Origin: CAYQJL01 sp964573295
Lineage (GTDB): Bacteria; Eisenbacteria; RBG-16-71-46; CAIMUX01; WJJG01
DNA length: 64,000 bases
NCBI GenBank assembly: GCA_964573295.1
Contig: CAZNJE010000024.1
Coordinates: forward strand, 1-64,000
Reading direction: 5' to 3'
Shown here: positions 17,260 to 26,780 of the stretch, in pieces
Position numbering within the stretch: the first letter of the stretch is position 1
How the letters are laid out: each line of letters begins with the position of its first letter
Position numbers and translations under genes: made by a program
Notes under the pieces: model-generated
Seen by the model: the letters and a program-made list of their open reading frames with translations, nothing else
Database searches by the model: none
Told to the model about the DNA's origin: nothing

Positions 17260-18451
17260 CCTCCACCCCCATCGAATCGAGCAACCGCATGACTGCCTGC
17301 AGCATGAGCGGCGGTCCGCAGATGTAGTACTCGCAGTCCTCGGGGGCGGGATGTTTGCTGAGGTACTCGTCATGCAGTACCTGGTGGATGAAACCGGTCA
17401 GTCCGGTCCAGTTGTCCTCGGGTTGGGGCTCGGAGAGGGCCACGTGCCAGGTGAAGTTCTCGTGCTCGCGGGCCAGACGATCGAAGTCCTCCTCGTAGAA
17501 CATCTCGCGCAGGCTGCGCGCGCCGTACCAGAAGGTCATCTTGCGCTTGGTGCCGATGCGCTCGAGCTGGTCGAGGATATGGGCACGCATCGGCGCCATG
17601 CCGGCGCCGCCGCCGATGAAGACCATCTCGGCATCGGTTTCCTTGGCGAAGAACTCGCCGTAGGGACCGGAGATGACGACCTCGTCGCCGGGCTTGAGGT
17701 TGTAGATGTAGCTGCTCATCAGACCGGGCGGGGCCTTCATGTCATCCGGCGGCGGAGTCGCGATCCGGACGTTGAGCATGATGATGCCCTTCTCGAGCGG
17801 ATAGTTGGCCATGCTGTAGGCGCGCGTCACGGGCTCCTTGCAGACCGACTCGAGCTGGAAGAAGCCGAAACGCTCCCAATCGCCGCGATACTCCTTTTCC
17901 ACCTCCAGGTCGCTGAAGCTGACGCGGTGGGGCGGCGCCTCGATCTGAATGTACCCACCGGCGCGGAAATTGACCTCCTCGCCCTCGGGCAGCTCGAGCA
18001 CCAGCTCCTTGATGAAGGTCGCCACGCTGACATTGGAGCGCACCTTGCAGGTCCACTTCTTGACATCGAAGATCTCGGGCGCCACCTCGATCTTCATGTC
18101 CTGCTTGACGACCACCTGGCAGCTCAGACGCACGTCCTCGTGGGCCTCCTTCTTGGAGACCACGCCCAGCTCCGTCGGCAAAATCTGCCCGCCGCCCTCG
18201 TGCACCTTGACCTTGCAGGTGCCGCAGGTACCGCCGCCGCCGCAGGCCGAAGGCACGAGGATGCCGACCTCGGTGAGGGTGTTCAGTAACTTGCCCCCGG
18301 CGGGCACCGTGAGCGTCTTGTCAGGGTTCTGGTTGATCTCGATGCGTACGGGCCCCGAGGCCACCAGCCGCGCCCGCGCGACGAGGATCACGACGACCAG
18401 CAACAGCACGATGGCCGTGAACATCACGACCCCGAAGATGATCTGCAGCAT
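17228..18451 (-). CDS. nqrF: Na+-translocating NADH:quinone reductase subunit F
   Basis: The 407-residue electron-input subunit, which oxidises NADH through FAD and passes electrons to a [2Fe-2S] cluster. One N-terminal membrane helix (residues 3-27) is followed by the ferredoxin domain. Its cluster cysteines are at 70, 76, 79 and 111 (SACGGGGTCGTC...C), the same numbering as in Vibrio NqrF. The FAD domain contains RAYSMANYP and the NADH domain FIGGGAGMAPMRAHI. The last residues DENILFDDFG match the usual C-terminus. The gene is sixth in the nqrA-F operon. Confidence 0.96.
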   Translation of the reverse strand: MLQIIFGVVMFTAIVLLLVVVILVARARLVASGPVRIEINQNPDKTLTVPAGGKLLNTLTEVGILVPSACGGGGTCGTCKVKVHEGGGQILPTELGVVSKKEAHEDVRLSCQVVVKQDMKIEVAPEIFDVKKWTCKVRSNVSVATFIKELVLELPEGEEVNFRAGGYIQIEAPPHRVSFSDLEVEKEYRGDWERFGFFQLESVCKEPVTRAYSMANYPLEKGIIMLNVRIATPPPDDMKAPPGLMSSYIYNLKPGDEVVISGPYGEFFAKETDAEMVFIGGGAGMAPMRAHILDQLERIGTKRKMTFWYGARSLREMFYEEDFDRLAREHENFTWHVALSEPQPEDNWTGLTGFIHQVLHDEYLSKHPAPEDCEYYICGPPLMLQAVMRLLDSMGVEDENILFDDFG

Positions 18452-18478
18452 GCTACCTTCCCGTCCTCGCGCGTCCGT

Positions 18479-19090
18479 CTAGAGCTGAATCCCGCTGAAG
18501 GCCATGAAGGCCAGGGCCATGAGTCCCACCGTGATGAAGGTGATGCCCAGGCCCCTGAGCCCAGCCGGCACGTCGCTGTATTTCATCTTCTCGCGAATCC
18601 CGGCCAGAGCCGCGATCGCCAGAGCCCAACCCACGCCACTGCCCAGTCCGTAGGCCACGCTCTGGCCGAAGGTGTAGTCGCGCTCCACCATGAACAGGGA
18701 GCCGCCCAGGATCGCGCAGTTGACCGTGATCAGCGGCAAGAAGATGCCCAGGGCGTTGTAGAGGGCTGGGAAGTACTTATCGAGGATCATCTCCATGATC
18801 TGGACCATGGCGGCGATCACGCCGATGTAGCTGATCAGGCCCAGGAAGCTCAGGTCCACTTCGGGATAGCCCGCCCAGGCCAGAGCGCCCTCGCGCAACA
18901 CGTGGGTGTAGATGAGATTGTTCACCGGTACGGTGATCGCCTGCACCACCGTCACCGCCAGGCCGAGACCGACCGCCGTCTCCACCCGCTTGGAGATCGC
19001 CAGAAAGGTGCACATGCCCAGGAAGAAAGCCAGGGCCAGGTTCTCCACGAAGATGGAGCGGAACAGCAGGCTCAAGTATTCCTCAGTCAT
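18479..19090 (-). CDS. nqrE: Na+-NQR subunit E
   Basis: A 203-residue polytopic subunit of the Na+-NQR core with six membrane segments. NqrE and NqrD form an inverted pair that holds an iron centre with cysteines and helps couple electron transfer to Na+ movement. Seen here are FVENLALAFFLGMCTFLAISK near the N-terminus and VNCAILGGSLFMVERDY in the middle, each with the conserved cysteine. The C-terminus is GIQL. The start abuts the end of nqrD (1-bp overlap), typical of translational coupling. Confidence 0.95.
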   Translation of the reverse strand: MTEEYLSLLFRSIFVENLALAFFLGMCTFLAISKRVETAVGLGLAVTVVQAITVPVNNLIYTHVLREGALAWAGYPEVDLSFLGLISYIGVIAAMVQIMEMILDKYFPALYNALGIFLPLITVNCAILGGSLFMVERDYTFGQSVAYGLGSGVGWALAIAALAGIREKMKYSDVPAGLRGLGITFITVGLMALAFMAFSGIQL

Positions 19091-19713
19091 CAGTTCTCCT
19101 CCTCCACCTGCTCGGGCTTCCAGGTGCGCACCGCCCAGATGAAGAAGCCGATCAGGAAGAAGGCGCTGGGTGAGAGCAGCATCAGACCATTGGGCTGGTA
19201 CCAGCCGCCGTCGGCGACCAGCGGAAGCACCTGGATACCCATCAGGGTGCCCGAGCCCAGGCCTTCGCGGAAGACGGCCACCCCGATCAGGATGACGCTG
19301 TAGCCCAGGGCATTGCCGATGCCGTCGAGCAGGCTCAGGCCGACGCCGTTCTTCATGGCGAAGGCCTCGGCGCGCCCCAGGATGATGCAGTTGGTGATGA
19401 TCAGACCGACAAAGACCGAGAGCTGCTTGCTGGCCTCGAAGGCATAGGCCTTGAGCGTCTCATCCACGATGATGACCAGTGAGGCGATGATCGTCATCTG
19501 GGCGATCAGGCGGATGTTGGTGGGCAGCTGGCTGCGGATCAAGCTCACCGAAACATTCGACAGGGCCAAGACGAAGGTCACCGCCGCGCACATGATCAGC
19601 GTGATCTCGACCTTGGTGGTGACGGCCAGGGCCGAGCAGATGCCCAGGATCTGCAGGATGATCGGATTCTCGTCGAAGATCGGTTTGATCAGCGTGTCGC
19701 GCGCCTTACCCAT
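19090..19713 (-). CDS. nqrD: Na+-NQR subunit D
   Basis: A 207-residue integral membrane subunit homologous to NqrE, with six predicted helices. Conserved landmarks are PIILQILGICSALAVTTK (first cysteine) and VFVGLIITNCIILGRAEAFA (second cysteine), which bind the intramembrane iron centre together with NqrE. The end overlaps nqrE by 1 bp and the start overlaps nqrC by 8 bp. Confidence 0.95.
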   Translation of the reverse strand: MGKARDTLIKPIFDENPIILQILGICSALAVTTKVEITLIMCAAVTFVLALSNVSVSLIRSQLPTNIRLIAQMTIIASLVIIVDETLKAYAFEASKQLSVFVGLIITNCIILGRAEAFAMKNGVGLSLLDGIGNALGYSVILIGVAVFREGLGSGTLMGIQVLPLVADGGWYQPNGLMLLSPSAFFLIGFFIWAVRTWKPEQVEEEN

Positions 19714-20485
19714 GGCTCACCTCCTCACGCAGGCGGTCCAGGTAGGGACCGAATCCGTTCTCCCCCAGCCAGTAGCGGACCAGCTGGCTCACCCCCCGGG
19801 CGGTAATGGTGGCGCCGGAGATTCCGTCCACCTGGTGCTCGGCCCGCGGGCTGCTGGCGGGCACCTTGCCCTTGACGACCTCGATGACCACCTCGCCGTC
19901 GTCGAAGGCCTGCTTGCCCACCCACTGGGCCTTCCAGTCCGGGTTGTCCACCTCGCCGCCCAGCCCCGGCGTTTCCGCATGCTGGTAGAAGGCCAGGCTG
20001 GAGATGGTGTGCAGATCATCCTCCAGGGCCAGGAAGCCGTAGAGCGTGGACCAGAGACCCTTGCCGTAGACGGGGAGGATCACCCGCTTCAACTCCCCCT
20101 CTTCCCGGAACAGGTAGACCCGCCCCAGGCGGGCGCGGCGCTTGATGCCGGCCAGGTCATCGGCCGTGGGGATCGTCACGTTGAGCTCCGAGTCACGCGC
20201 CGCCGCCTGGGGATCGAACTCCGCCGGGTCGCGACCGGTGACGTACTCGCCGGTGGACAGGTCCACCAGGCGCGTCTCGATGCGCTCGAAGGCCGCCGCC
20301 ACATCGACCTCCTCGGTGAGGAGGCCCGCCGCGGCCAGGATGTTGCGCTTGCGCTCCATCTCCTTGTTGCGCTCCTGGAGCGGCCTCAAGCTCACGGCCG
20401 TCCAGGAAACGAGCACCGAGCATACCAGGCAAACCGCCACGGCGATGAAGAGCGTCCAGGAAATGGTGTTCTTGTTACGCGGCAT
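19706..20485 (-). CDS. nqrC: Na+-NQR subunit C (covalent FMN)
   Basis: A 259-residue subunit with one N-terminal membrane helix and a periplasmic FMN-binding domain. The FMN attachment motif DGISGATITARG places the acceptor threonine at residue 226, next to the position known from Vibrio. ApbE downstream would carry out the flavinylation. The domain also shows GLWSTLYGFLAL and HAETPGLGGEVDNP, typical of the family. The start overlaps nqrB by 11 bp. Confidence 0.95.
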   Translation of the reverse strand: MPRNKNTISWTLFIAVAVCLVCSVLVSWTAVSLRPLQERNKEMERKRNILAAAGLLTEEVDVAAAFERIETRLVDLSTGEYVTGRDPAEFDPQAAARDSELNVTIPTADDLAGIKRRARLGRVYLFREEGELKRVILPVYGKGLWSTLYGFLALEDDLHTISSLAFYQHAETPGLGGEVDNPDWKAQWVGKQAFDDGEVVIEVVKGKVPASSPRAEHQVDGISGATITARGVSQLVRYWLGENGFGPYLDRLREEVSHG

Positions 20486-21680
20486 GGCGCAGCACCCTCC
20501 GCTTCTTGTTCGCCTTGACGACGTAGTAGTCGATCAGCGGCGCGAAAACGTTGCCGAAGAGGATGGCCAGCATCACGCCCTCGGGGAAGGCCGGGTTGAT
20601 GACGCGGATCATGATCGTCACCACGCCCACCAGGATCCCGTAGATCCACTTGCCGCGTTGTGTGGCCGCCGCGGTGACCGGATCGGTGGCCATGAAGACC
20701 AGACCGAAGGCGAAGCCGCCCAGCACGAGGTGCCAGTGCAACGGCATGGCGAACATCGGATTGGTCTGGCTGCCGATACCGTAGAGCAGCGCCCAGAAGC
20801 CGGCCGCGCCCAGCAGCATGCCGGCCATGATGCGCCAGGACCCGATCCCGCTGAAGACCAGTATCGCGGCTCCGATCAGGCACGCCAGGGCCGAGGTCTC
20901 GCCTATGCTGCCCTGGATCTGCCCCAGGAAGGCCTGGCTCCAGGAGACCTGCTGGGTGAGCTGCTGCATGCCACCCTCGGCAGCCAGGGCCAGAGGCGTG
21001 GCGCCGGTGAAGCCGTCGACGGCCGTCCAGACGGCATCGCCGGAGATCTCGGCCGGGTAGGCGAAGAAGAGGAAGGCGCGTGCCGTCAGGGCCGGATTGA
21101 GCCAGTTGCGGCCCGTGCCGCCGAAGATCTCCTTGCCCACCACGACGGCGAAGCTCATCGCCACGGCCACCTGCCAGAGCGGGATGGTGGGCGGCATGAT
21201 CAGCGGCACCAGGAAGCCGGTTACGAAGAGCCCCTCTTGGACCTCATGCTTGCGGACGATGGAGAAGAGCACCTCCCAGATCCCACCCACCGCGTTGGCG
21301 ACCAGGTAGATCGGGATGAAGTAGAGGGCGCCATGGACCAGACAGAAGAAGATATTGCCGGGATCGTAGCCCACCCCGATCAGATCCATCAGCCAGCCCC
21401 GCCAGCCGCTCGCCGAGGAGATCCCCATGTTGAGCATGGCCAGGTTGGCCTGGTAGCCGGTGTTGTACATGGCCATGAGCACGCACGGCATCAGGGCCAT
21501 CACCACGACGCTCATCATCCGCTTGTAATCGAGGCCGTCACGGACATGTACCGGCCCCCCGGTCGTGGCGCCCGGCGAGTACAGGAAGCTGTCGATGGCC
21601 TCGAAGAGGGGGAAGGCCTTCCCCCAGGGCTTGTCCTTCAGGAGCTGGCCGTGGGGCCGCCCGAAGCGTATCTGCTTCAT
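20475..21680 (-). CDS. nqrB: Na+-NQR subunit B (covalent FMN, riboflavin)
   Basis: The 401-residue membrane subunit forming the main Na+ pathway. It starts at ATG 21680, one base into the nqrA stop (TGATGA). About ten membrane helices are visible. The motif VDGFTGATPL marks the FMN-acceptor threonine at residue 228. GGTGRNWLNPALTARAF and FMATDPVTAA are strongly conserved NqrB blocks. A longer frame upstream lies entirely within nqrA and is a shadow. Confidence 0.95.
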   Translation of the reverse strand: MKQIRFGRPHGQLLKDKPWGKAFPLFEAIDSFLYSPGATTGGPVHVRDGLDYKRMMSVVVMALMPCVLMAMYNTGYQANLAMLNMGISSASGWRGWLMDLIGVGYDPGNIFFCLVHGALYFIPIYLVANAVGGIWEVLFSIVRKHEVQEGLFVTGFLVPLIMPPTIPLWQVAVAMSFAVVVGKEIFGGTGRNWLNPALTARAFLFFAYPAEISGDAVWTAVDGFTGATPLALAAEGGMQQLTQQVSWSQAFLGQIQGSIGETSALACLIGAAILVFSGIGSWRIMAGMLLGAAGFWALLYGIGSQTNPMFAMPLHWHLVLGGFAFGLVFMATDPVTAAATQRGKWIYGILVGVVTIMIRVINPAFPEGVMLAILFGNVFAPLIDYYVVKANKKRRVLRHAA

Positions 21681-23029
21681 CAGCCTTCCTTCTCTATGAG
21701 TTCCAGGGCGCGGCGCAGGATGGGCCCGTACTCGTACTTGCCCGGGCAGACGAGGCTGCACAGGGCCAGATCCTCTTCGTCCAGCTCGAGGGCACCCAGG
21801 GCCACGGCCTCGTCGGTGTCCTCGGTAACGATGGCGCGCAGCAGATGGGTCGGCTCGAGATCCAGGGGCATCACCTTCTCGTAGCTGCCGATCGGCATCA
21901 TTGAACGCGGGCCGCCGCCCAAAGATGTGGTCAGCGGCAACCTCCGGCCCGGGCGCAGGGCCGATGCGAAGGCCCGTGTCACGGAGAAGACCTCCAGGCC
22001 CGGCCGGGTCCAACCCATCAAGTCGCGTTCGGTACCCTCGCGCAGGAGCGTCACCTGCTGGTGGTAGCGCCCCAGGTAGGCCTCGGCACCCTCGGCCGTG
22101 CGGCCGGCCAGCGCCGAGCCGCTGATGACGCGCACCCCCTCTCCGGCCGGCTCGCCGTGCAAGAGATCACCGATGGCCGCGCCGCGGCGCGTGCGCATCA
22201 GGCGCGGCCGGGCGGCGGAGGGCCCGGTCAGAGCGACGATGCACTCGACGGGCAAGCGGCCGGTGGCGAACAGGCGCGCGACCGAGAGCACGTCCTGCCA
22301 GCCGATGTGCCAGACGGTACGGTCCCGGCCGGCCGGATGGAGGAAGTGGATGTGCGTGCCGGGCAGGCCGGCCGGGTGCGGACCCGCGAAGGCCACCGCT
22401 TCGGTGCGGTCCAGTTCGGCCCCGGGCAGGGGCTCGCCGGGAGCCTGGCAGAGGTAGACGGGTCCGTCGGTGAGCTTCCCCAGAAGACTCAGCCCCGCGC
22501 GAAACTCCTCGGCCGCCTCGCGGATCAGCGGCGACGGATCCATGGCCAAGGGCTGGGTGTCCATGGCCGTGACGAAGAGCGCCGCGGGCGTCGCATCCGG
22601 CGCCGGGGCCTTGCTCCAGGGCCGCGTGCGCAGGCCCGTCCAAAGGCCGGATGCCTGCAACGTCTCGCGCACCTGCTCGCGACCGAGGCCGGCCAGTTCG
22701 CCGCGCGCCACGACCGGAAAGGATTCGGCCTCGTCGCCATCGAGCGCGATGGTCACAGACAAGAGCACGCGCTTGGCGCCACGGTTCACGCCCGTCACCG
22801 TGCCGGCGCCGGGTGCGGTGTAGCGCACACCGGCGTTACGCTTATCGGTGAAGAGCAGCTGGCCGAGCTTGACGCGATCGCCCTCCTTGACGGCCATGGC
22901 CGGACGCAGGCCGACGGCGTCGCGGCCCAGCACGGCAACCGAGCGCACCGGCGGCGCCTCCTCGACTGCCTGCCCCGGCGCGCCCATGATGGGCAGGTCC
23001 AGGCCCCTGCGGATCTTGATGGATCTCAC
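21680..23029 (-). CDS. nqrA: Na+-NQR subunit A
   Basis: The 449-residue cytoplasmic subunit and first gene of the operon. The GTG at 23029 (VRSIKIRRGLDLPIMG) is preceded by GGGGAGGAG at 5 nt; the longer upstream frame runs into a 9-bp repeat array and is not credible. NqrA binds the operon's membrane subunits and contributes to quinone interaction. Landmarks are GLRPAMAVKEGDRVKLGQ and FTDKRNAGVRYTAPGAGTV. Also present are HIHFLHPAGRDRTVWHIGWQ, GSYEKVMPLDLEPTHLLRAI and the Cys region LCSLVCPGKYEYGPILR. The operon is nqrA-B-C-D-E-F-apbE-nqrM with overlaps throughout. Confidence 0.95.
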   Translation of the reverse strand: MRSIKIRRGLDLPIMGAPGQAVEEAPPVRSVAVLGRDAVGLRPAMAVKEGDRVKLGQLLFTDKRNAGVRYTAPGAGTVTGVNRGAKRVLLSVTIALDGDEAESFPVVARGELAGLGREQVRETLQASGLWTGLRTRPWSKAPAPDATPAALFVTAMDTQPLAMDPSPLIREAAEEFRAGLSLLGKLTDGPVYLCQAPGEPLPGAELDRTEAVAFAGPHPAGLPGTHIHFLHPAGRDRTVWHIGWQDVLSVARLFATGRLPVECIVALTGPSAARPRLMRTRRGAAIGDLLHGEPAGEGVRVISGSALAGRTAEGAEAYLGRYHQQVTLLREGTERDLMGWTRPGLEVFSVTRAFASALRPGRRLPLTTSLGGGPRSMMPIGSYEKVMPLDLEPTHLLRAIVTEDTDEAVALGALELDEEDLALCSLVCPGKYEYGPILRRALELIEKEG

Positions 23030-23144
23030 TCGGACTCCTCCCCATAGGATGAACCCCCCAGCGGGGCCCGCCCTTGAACAAGGCGTAAGTGTACGCCGGG
23101 TGGAGGATGCGATCAACCGGGAGTTGTGCGATCCGTGGTGGGAA

Positions 23145-23225
23145 GCGCGAGCCGCGCGAGCCACGCGTGCCGCACGAGCCGCACGAGCCGCACGAGCCAC
23201 GCCAGCCACTCCAACCACTCCAGCC
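23145..23225. repeat. 9-bp tandem repeat upstream of nqrA
   Basis: Nine units of about GCACGAGCC (three identical, others 1-3 changes) sit in the 305-base gap between the SNF2 helicase stop (23335) and nqrA start. The rest of the gap shows no gene. The nqr promoter must lie here, but I could not identify clear -35/-10 boxes. Confidence 0.8.
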
Positions 23226-23334
23226 ACGGCGCCGCGGACAGCGAGGGGTGCCGGGCGCTGACGGATGAACTCACATCACGACACCGCACCGTGATTCGAC
23301 CCGCACGCGATCGCCGCCCAGCCCTGGCAACCGG

Positions 23335-26300
23335 CTACGGCAGGTCCAGCGCGGCAATCATGGCACGGGTATCCTCCAAGATCTCCACCACGGTGTCGGC
23401 GGGCGGCGTCCCGCCGACACCCTCATAGGCCCGGGCCAGGGCCTCCGTCCGGGAGACCTTGGCGGCGTCCTCCAGGCTCAGCCGGCCGCGCGGTACGAGA
23501 ACCTCGTAGAGCAGTCGCACCGGAGGCAAACGGTCGCCGGCGGCCACGGTGCCCGGGGCCTCGGAGTCGGCGACCGCCGTGCCGCCGACCTCGGTGTCGG
23601 CGACTGCTTCGCCGGCAGCCATCGCGCGTAGGGCGGCTCCCATCCCGGCCATGGCCTGACCCAGCGCCTCGGCCCCCATGCCGCCTTTGGCCAGCATCTC
23701 CGCGGCTGCCAGCTTACGCTTCGCCAGCGACACGTGATGGGCGCGCTCGGCCTCTGTGGCCGAGCCTTGCCCGGCCCCGCGGTCTAAGACCACCTCGGCC
23801 CCCGCGAAGATCGAGTCGGCGCCGAGCGATTCCAGTGCCTGTTCGGTGCCGGCCGCCAGGGCAGTCATGCCGGCCTCCTCGGCCGCCGCCGAGGTGGCCG
23901 CATCCACCCGGTCGACCAAGGCAACCAGCCGGCCCGAGGCAAGCCGCAGCACGCGAGCCAGTCGAGGCCCAAGCACGCCAGCCAGGCGCTCCGCTGGAGA
24001 AGCCGATTCGCCGAGGCCACGTCCACCTCCCTCGCCATCTTCACCGCCACCTCGTCCGGCCTCTTCCCGGCACTCGATCAACACCGGCTCGGCGCCTTCC
24101 TCCGCCTCGCTTTCGAGCTCGACCAGCGCCTCCCGCACCGCCGCCAGACAGCTCGAGGGGGCATCGACCTCGGCCACCTCGGTCCTCGCGTCGAGCGCGG
24201 CGCCGAAGAGCTCTCGTTTCGACCGCAGGGTGGTCTCGAGCCCGGCCTCGAACGAGTCCTCCGCCACCAGACGGATCACGTGCACCCGATCGCGCTGGCC
24301 GTGGCGATGGATGCGCCCGATGCGCTGATCCAGCACCGCCGGGTTCCAGGGAAGCTCGAGGTTGACCATCGTGCTGGCGAACTGGAGGTTCAGTCCCAGC
24401 CCTCCGGCATCGGTGGAGAAGAAGACGCGGCAGTCGTGATCGTCCCGGAAGTGTTCAATCAAGGCGCCGCGCTTGTGCGCGGGCACCCCGCCGTGCAGGC
24501 GAACGAAGCCCAGCCCCAACCTCTCGGCGCGCTGAGCCGCCAGGCGGCAGAAGGTCTCCCACTCGCTGAAGACGAGCACCTTGCGCTCGCGGTCGACGCA
24601 CAGGTCGCGCAGCACCTGTTCGAACTCGTCGAGCTTCGGCGATCCGACCGTCTCCTTGTCCACGAGCCCAGCGGCGTTGCACGCCATGCGCGCGTTCTGC
24701 ATGGACATGAAGAGGCGCTTCTCCTCCTTGGGCGTGAGCGGCCGCCTCTCGGCGATCTTGGCCAGGCGGGCGGCGACGGCGATGTTCTCATCCATCAGCT
24801 CCCGCTGACGTTCGGTGAGATCGACGGCCAGGCGCGTGTCGAGCCGCTCGGGCAGCTGCAGCGCCACCTCCTCCTTGGTGCGCCTCAGGACGTGAGGGGC
24901 GAGCCGGCGGCGCAGCTCGTCCAGATTGCGATAGCCGGCGATGCGATTGCGGCCTTCCTCGCGCACGACGAAGCGTTCGTTGTAGGCCCACAAGGGTCCC
25001 AGGACGCGGGCGTCGACGACCTGCATGACGCTGTAGAGATCATCGAGCCGGTTCTGGAGCGGCGTACCCGTCAGGACGAAGGCGAAGGGCGTGCGGATGG
25101 ATTTGATCGCCTCGGCGGTCTTGGTGCGCCAGTTGCGGATACGCTGGGCTTCGTCGAGCACCAGCAGGTCGGGGGCCAGCTCCGCGACGGCCCGGCGATC
25201 GCGCAGCATGAGCTCGTAGTTGACGATCGTGAAGGGCGCGCCCTGCCGGTACTGCTCGAGGCGGGCCACCACACCGCCCCCCACGGTGACCGACTCGCTG
25301 CCCGTGAAGCGGGTGATCTCGGCGGCCCACTGGTGCTTCAGTGAGGCGGGGCAAACGATCAGGGCGCGGCGCACCTCGCCGCGCTTGCGAAGCAGGTGGG
25401 TGGCCGCGATCGCCTGGATGGTTTTGCCGAGGCCCATGTCGTCGCCGAGCAGCGCCCGGCCACGGGCGGCCAAGAAGGCGGTCCCTTCGACCTGGTAGGG
25501 ATAGAGCCGGGCCTTCAGGCCGGGCACGCGCGCGCCGGATTCGAGGACCTGGCGGCGCACCTCGGTGGCGCGTTTCTCGGCCGCGCGTTCGGCTGCCACC
25601 TGCTCGGCAAGCTCGGCCACGTCGGCATAGACGACCAGCTTGCGGAGCCGCGATGCGCCGGTGAGGAAGGCCGGCATGTCGGTCACCGGATCGCCAAGAA
25701 AGAACCCTTCGGCATCGAAGAAGCGTTCGGCCAGGCTCGCCAGGCCGGGCGTCACCCGTTCGGGAAGCAGCATGCGAATGCGGGGAACGTCGGTGCGATC
25801 GACCAGCACCCGGCCCACCTTGGCCGGCGCTGCGGCCGCCCGCTCGAAGCCGCGCTTGCCCCCGCGCTTGCGCAGCGCCGCGAGCACCGCCTCGATATGC
25901 TTGCAGGTGCCGAGCGCCGCCATCGCGTAGTCACGGCACGAGCAGCGGTTGACCCGCTCGGTCAGAGAGCGGACCTCCACGCGGTAGGTCTTCTCCGAGG
26001 GCGATCGAACATCGAAGAGGCCGAAGTAGCCGTCGCCCTCGTGGCGCATGACGCGGAAGCCGGACTTGACACCCCGGCGGCGGCGCACCTCGATCTCCTC
26101 TTCTTCGATCGTGCGCGGGCGGTGGGCCGAGGCCCCGCCTCGCTTGCCCCCCGCGGCGGATGCGTTCGCGTCCCCGGATCGGCCGTCTGTTCGGCCGCCT
26201 GTGCGGCCGGCAGCCCGATCGGGCGCGCGCCCCCCGGGGGCATCGCCGGTGGCCAACCCGAACTGGATCGCCAGCGCTGCGATCGCGTGCTTGCAAAATG

Positions 26301-26595
26301 GCTCCCAGTCGAACGGGCAGGTGCATGAGGAGAGGATCTCCTCGCCATCGTGCTCGAGGGTAACGAGGTAGGGCTCCCCGCGGGTGCCCTCCACGCGGGC
26401 TTCGAGCCGCCGGCCGGAGGTCGTGATGTCGGTCACCCGCTCTGCGCGCGCGTAGCTCAGGCCCCGGCGCACGATGCGAGAGCTGGCCAGCTCGAAGAGA
26501 TCCTCGGGCTCGAGGAGCAGCTCGCTGTCCCAGATACTGCCCGGGCTGGTGACGGGGCTGGAGGTGGATGCGCTTCTGCGTGGTCCGGTGCTCAT
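23335..26595 (-). CDS. SNF2-family ATPase with two SWIM-type zinc motifs
   Basis: A 1086-residue Swi2/Snf2 (RapA/HepA-like) DNA translocase. Near residues 91-103 a SWIM zinc motif (CTCPFDWEPFCKH) is seen. A second one (CSCRDYAMAALGTCKH) follows at about 200. The ATPase begins with LLGDDMGLGKTIQAIAA, then CPASLKHQWAAEI, the DEAQ box VLDEAQRIRNW and LTGTPLQNRLDDLYS. The helicase C half has VFSEWETFC, STDAGGLGLNLQFA and QRIGRIHRHGQ. A variable Ala/Glu-rich C-terminal region of about 250 residues follows. Such proteins remodel protein-DNA or RNA polymerase complexes; the target here is unknown. ATG 26595 is preferred over TTG 26637. Confidence 0.88.
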   Translation of the reverse strand: MSTGPRRSASTSSPVTSPGSIWDSELLLEPEDLFELASSRIVRRGLSYARAERVTDITTSGRRLEARVEGTRGEPYLVTLEHDGEEILSSCTCPFDWEPFCKHAIAALAIQFGLATGDAPGGRAPDRAAGRTGGRTDGRSGDANASAAGGKRGGASAHRPRTIEEEEIEVRRRRGVKSGFRVMRHEGDGYFGLFDVRSPSEKTYRVEVRSLTERVNRCSCRDYAMAALGTCKHIEAVLAALRKRGGKRGFERAAAAPAKVGRVLVDRTDVPRIRMLLPERVTPGLASLAERFFDAEGFFLGDPVTDMPAFLTGASRLRKLVVYADVAELAEQVAAERAAEKRATEVRRQVLESGARVPGLKARLYPYQVEGTAFLAARGRALLGDDMGLGKTIQAIAATHLLRKRGEVRRALIVCPASLKHQWAAEITRFTGSESVTVGGGVVARLEQYRQGAPFTIVNYELMLRDRRAVAELAPDLLVLDEAQRIRNWRTKTAEAIKSIRTPFAFVLTGTPLQNRLDDLYSVMQVVDARVLGPLWAYNERFVVREEGRNRIAGYRNLDELRRRLAPHVLRRTKEEVALQLPERLDTRLAVDLTERQRELMDENIAVAARLAKIAERRPLTPKEEKRLFMSMQNARMACNAAGLVDKETVGSPKLDEFEQVLRDLCVDRERKVLVFSEWETFCRLAAQRAERLGLGFVRLHGGVPAHKRGALIEHFRDDHDCRVFFSTDAGGLGLNLQFASTMVNLELPWNPAVLDQRIGRIHRHGQRDRVHVIRLVAEDSFEAGLETTLRSKRELFGAALDARTEVAEVDAPSSCLAAVREALVELESEAEEGAEPVLIECREEAGRGGGEDGEGGGRGLGESASPAERLAGVLGPRLARVLRLASGRLVALVDRVDAATSAAAEEAGMTALAAGTEQALESLGADSIFAGAEVVLDRGAGQGSATEAERAHHVSLAKRKLAAAEMLAKGGMGAEALGQAMAGMGAALRAMAAGEAVADTEVGGTAVADSEAPGTVAAGDRLPPVRLLYEVLVPRGRLSLEDAAKVSRTEALARAYEGVGGTPPADTVVEILEDTRAMIAALDLP

Positions 26596-26780
26596 GACGT
26601 CTTCATTCCCTCTTGCGGTTCCCAAAGGCCTGGACAAGTGCTACTTCGATCGGAAAGGCGTCATCTGAATCAAGGCCGGCAGCGGCCAGCGCCCCCATCC
26701 AGTCGAAGCAGGAGCTGCGGCGGCTCTTCCAAGCCGCGGACGTGCTTCGGGCGGACGCTCATGGGATCGAAGCGCGCCCG

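Noticed and set aside
20475..22013. Longer NqrB starting at 22013
   Set aside because: The added 111 residues lie inside nqrA in another frame, and ATG 21680 matches the family's start.
23145..23225. CRISPR array
   Set aside because: Units are 9 bp and directly adjoining, without spacers; none of the other arrays has spacers either, and no cas gene is present.
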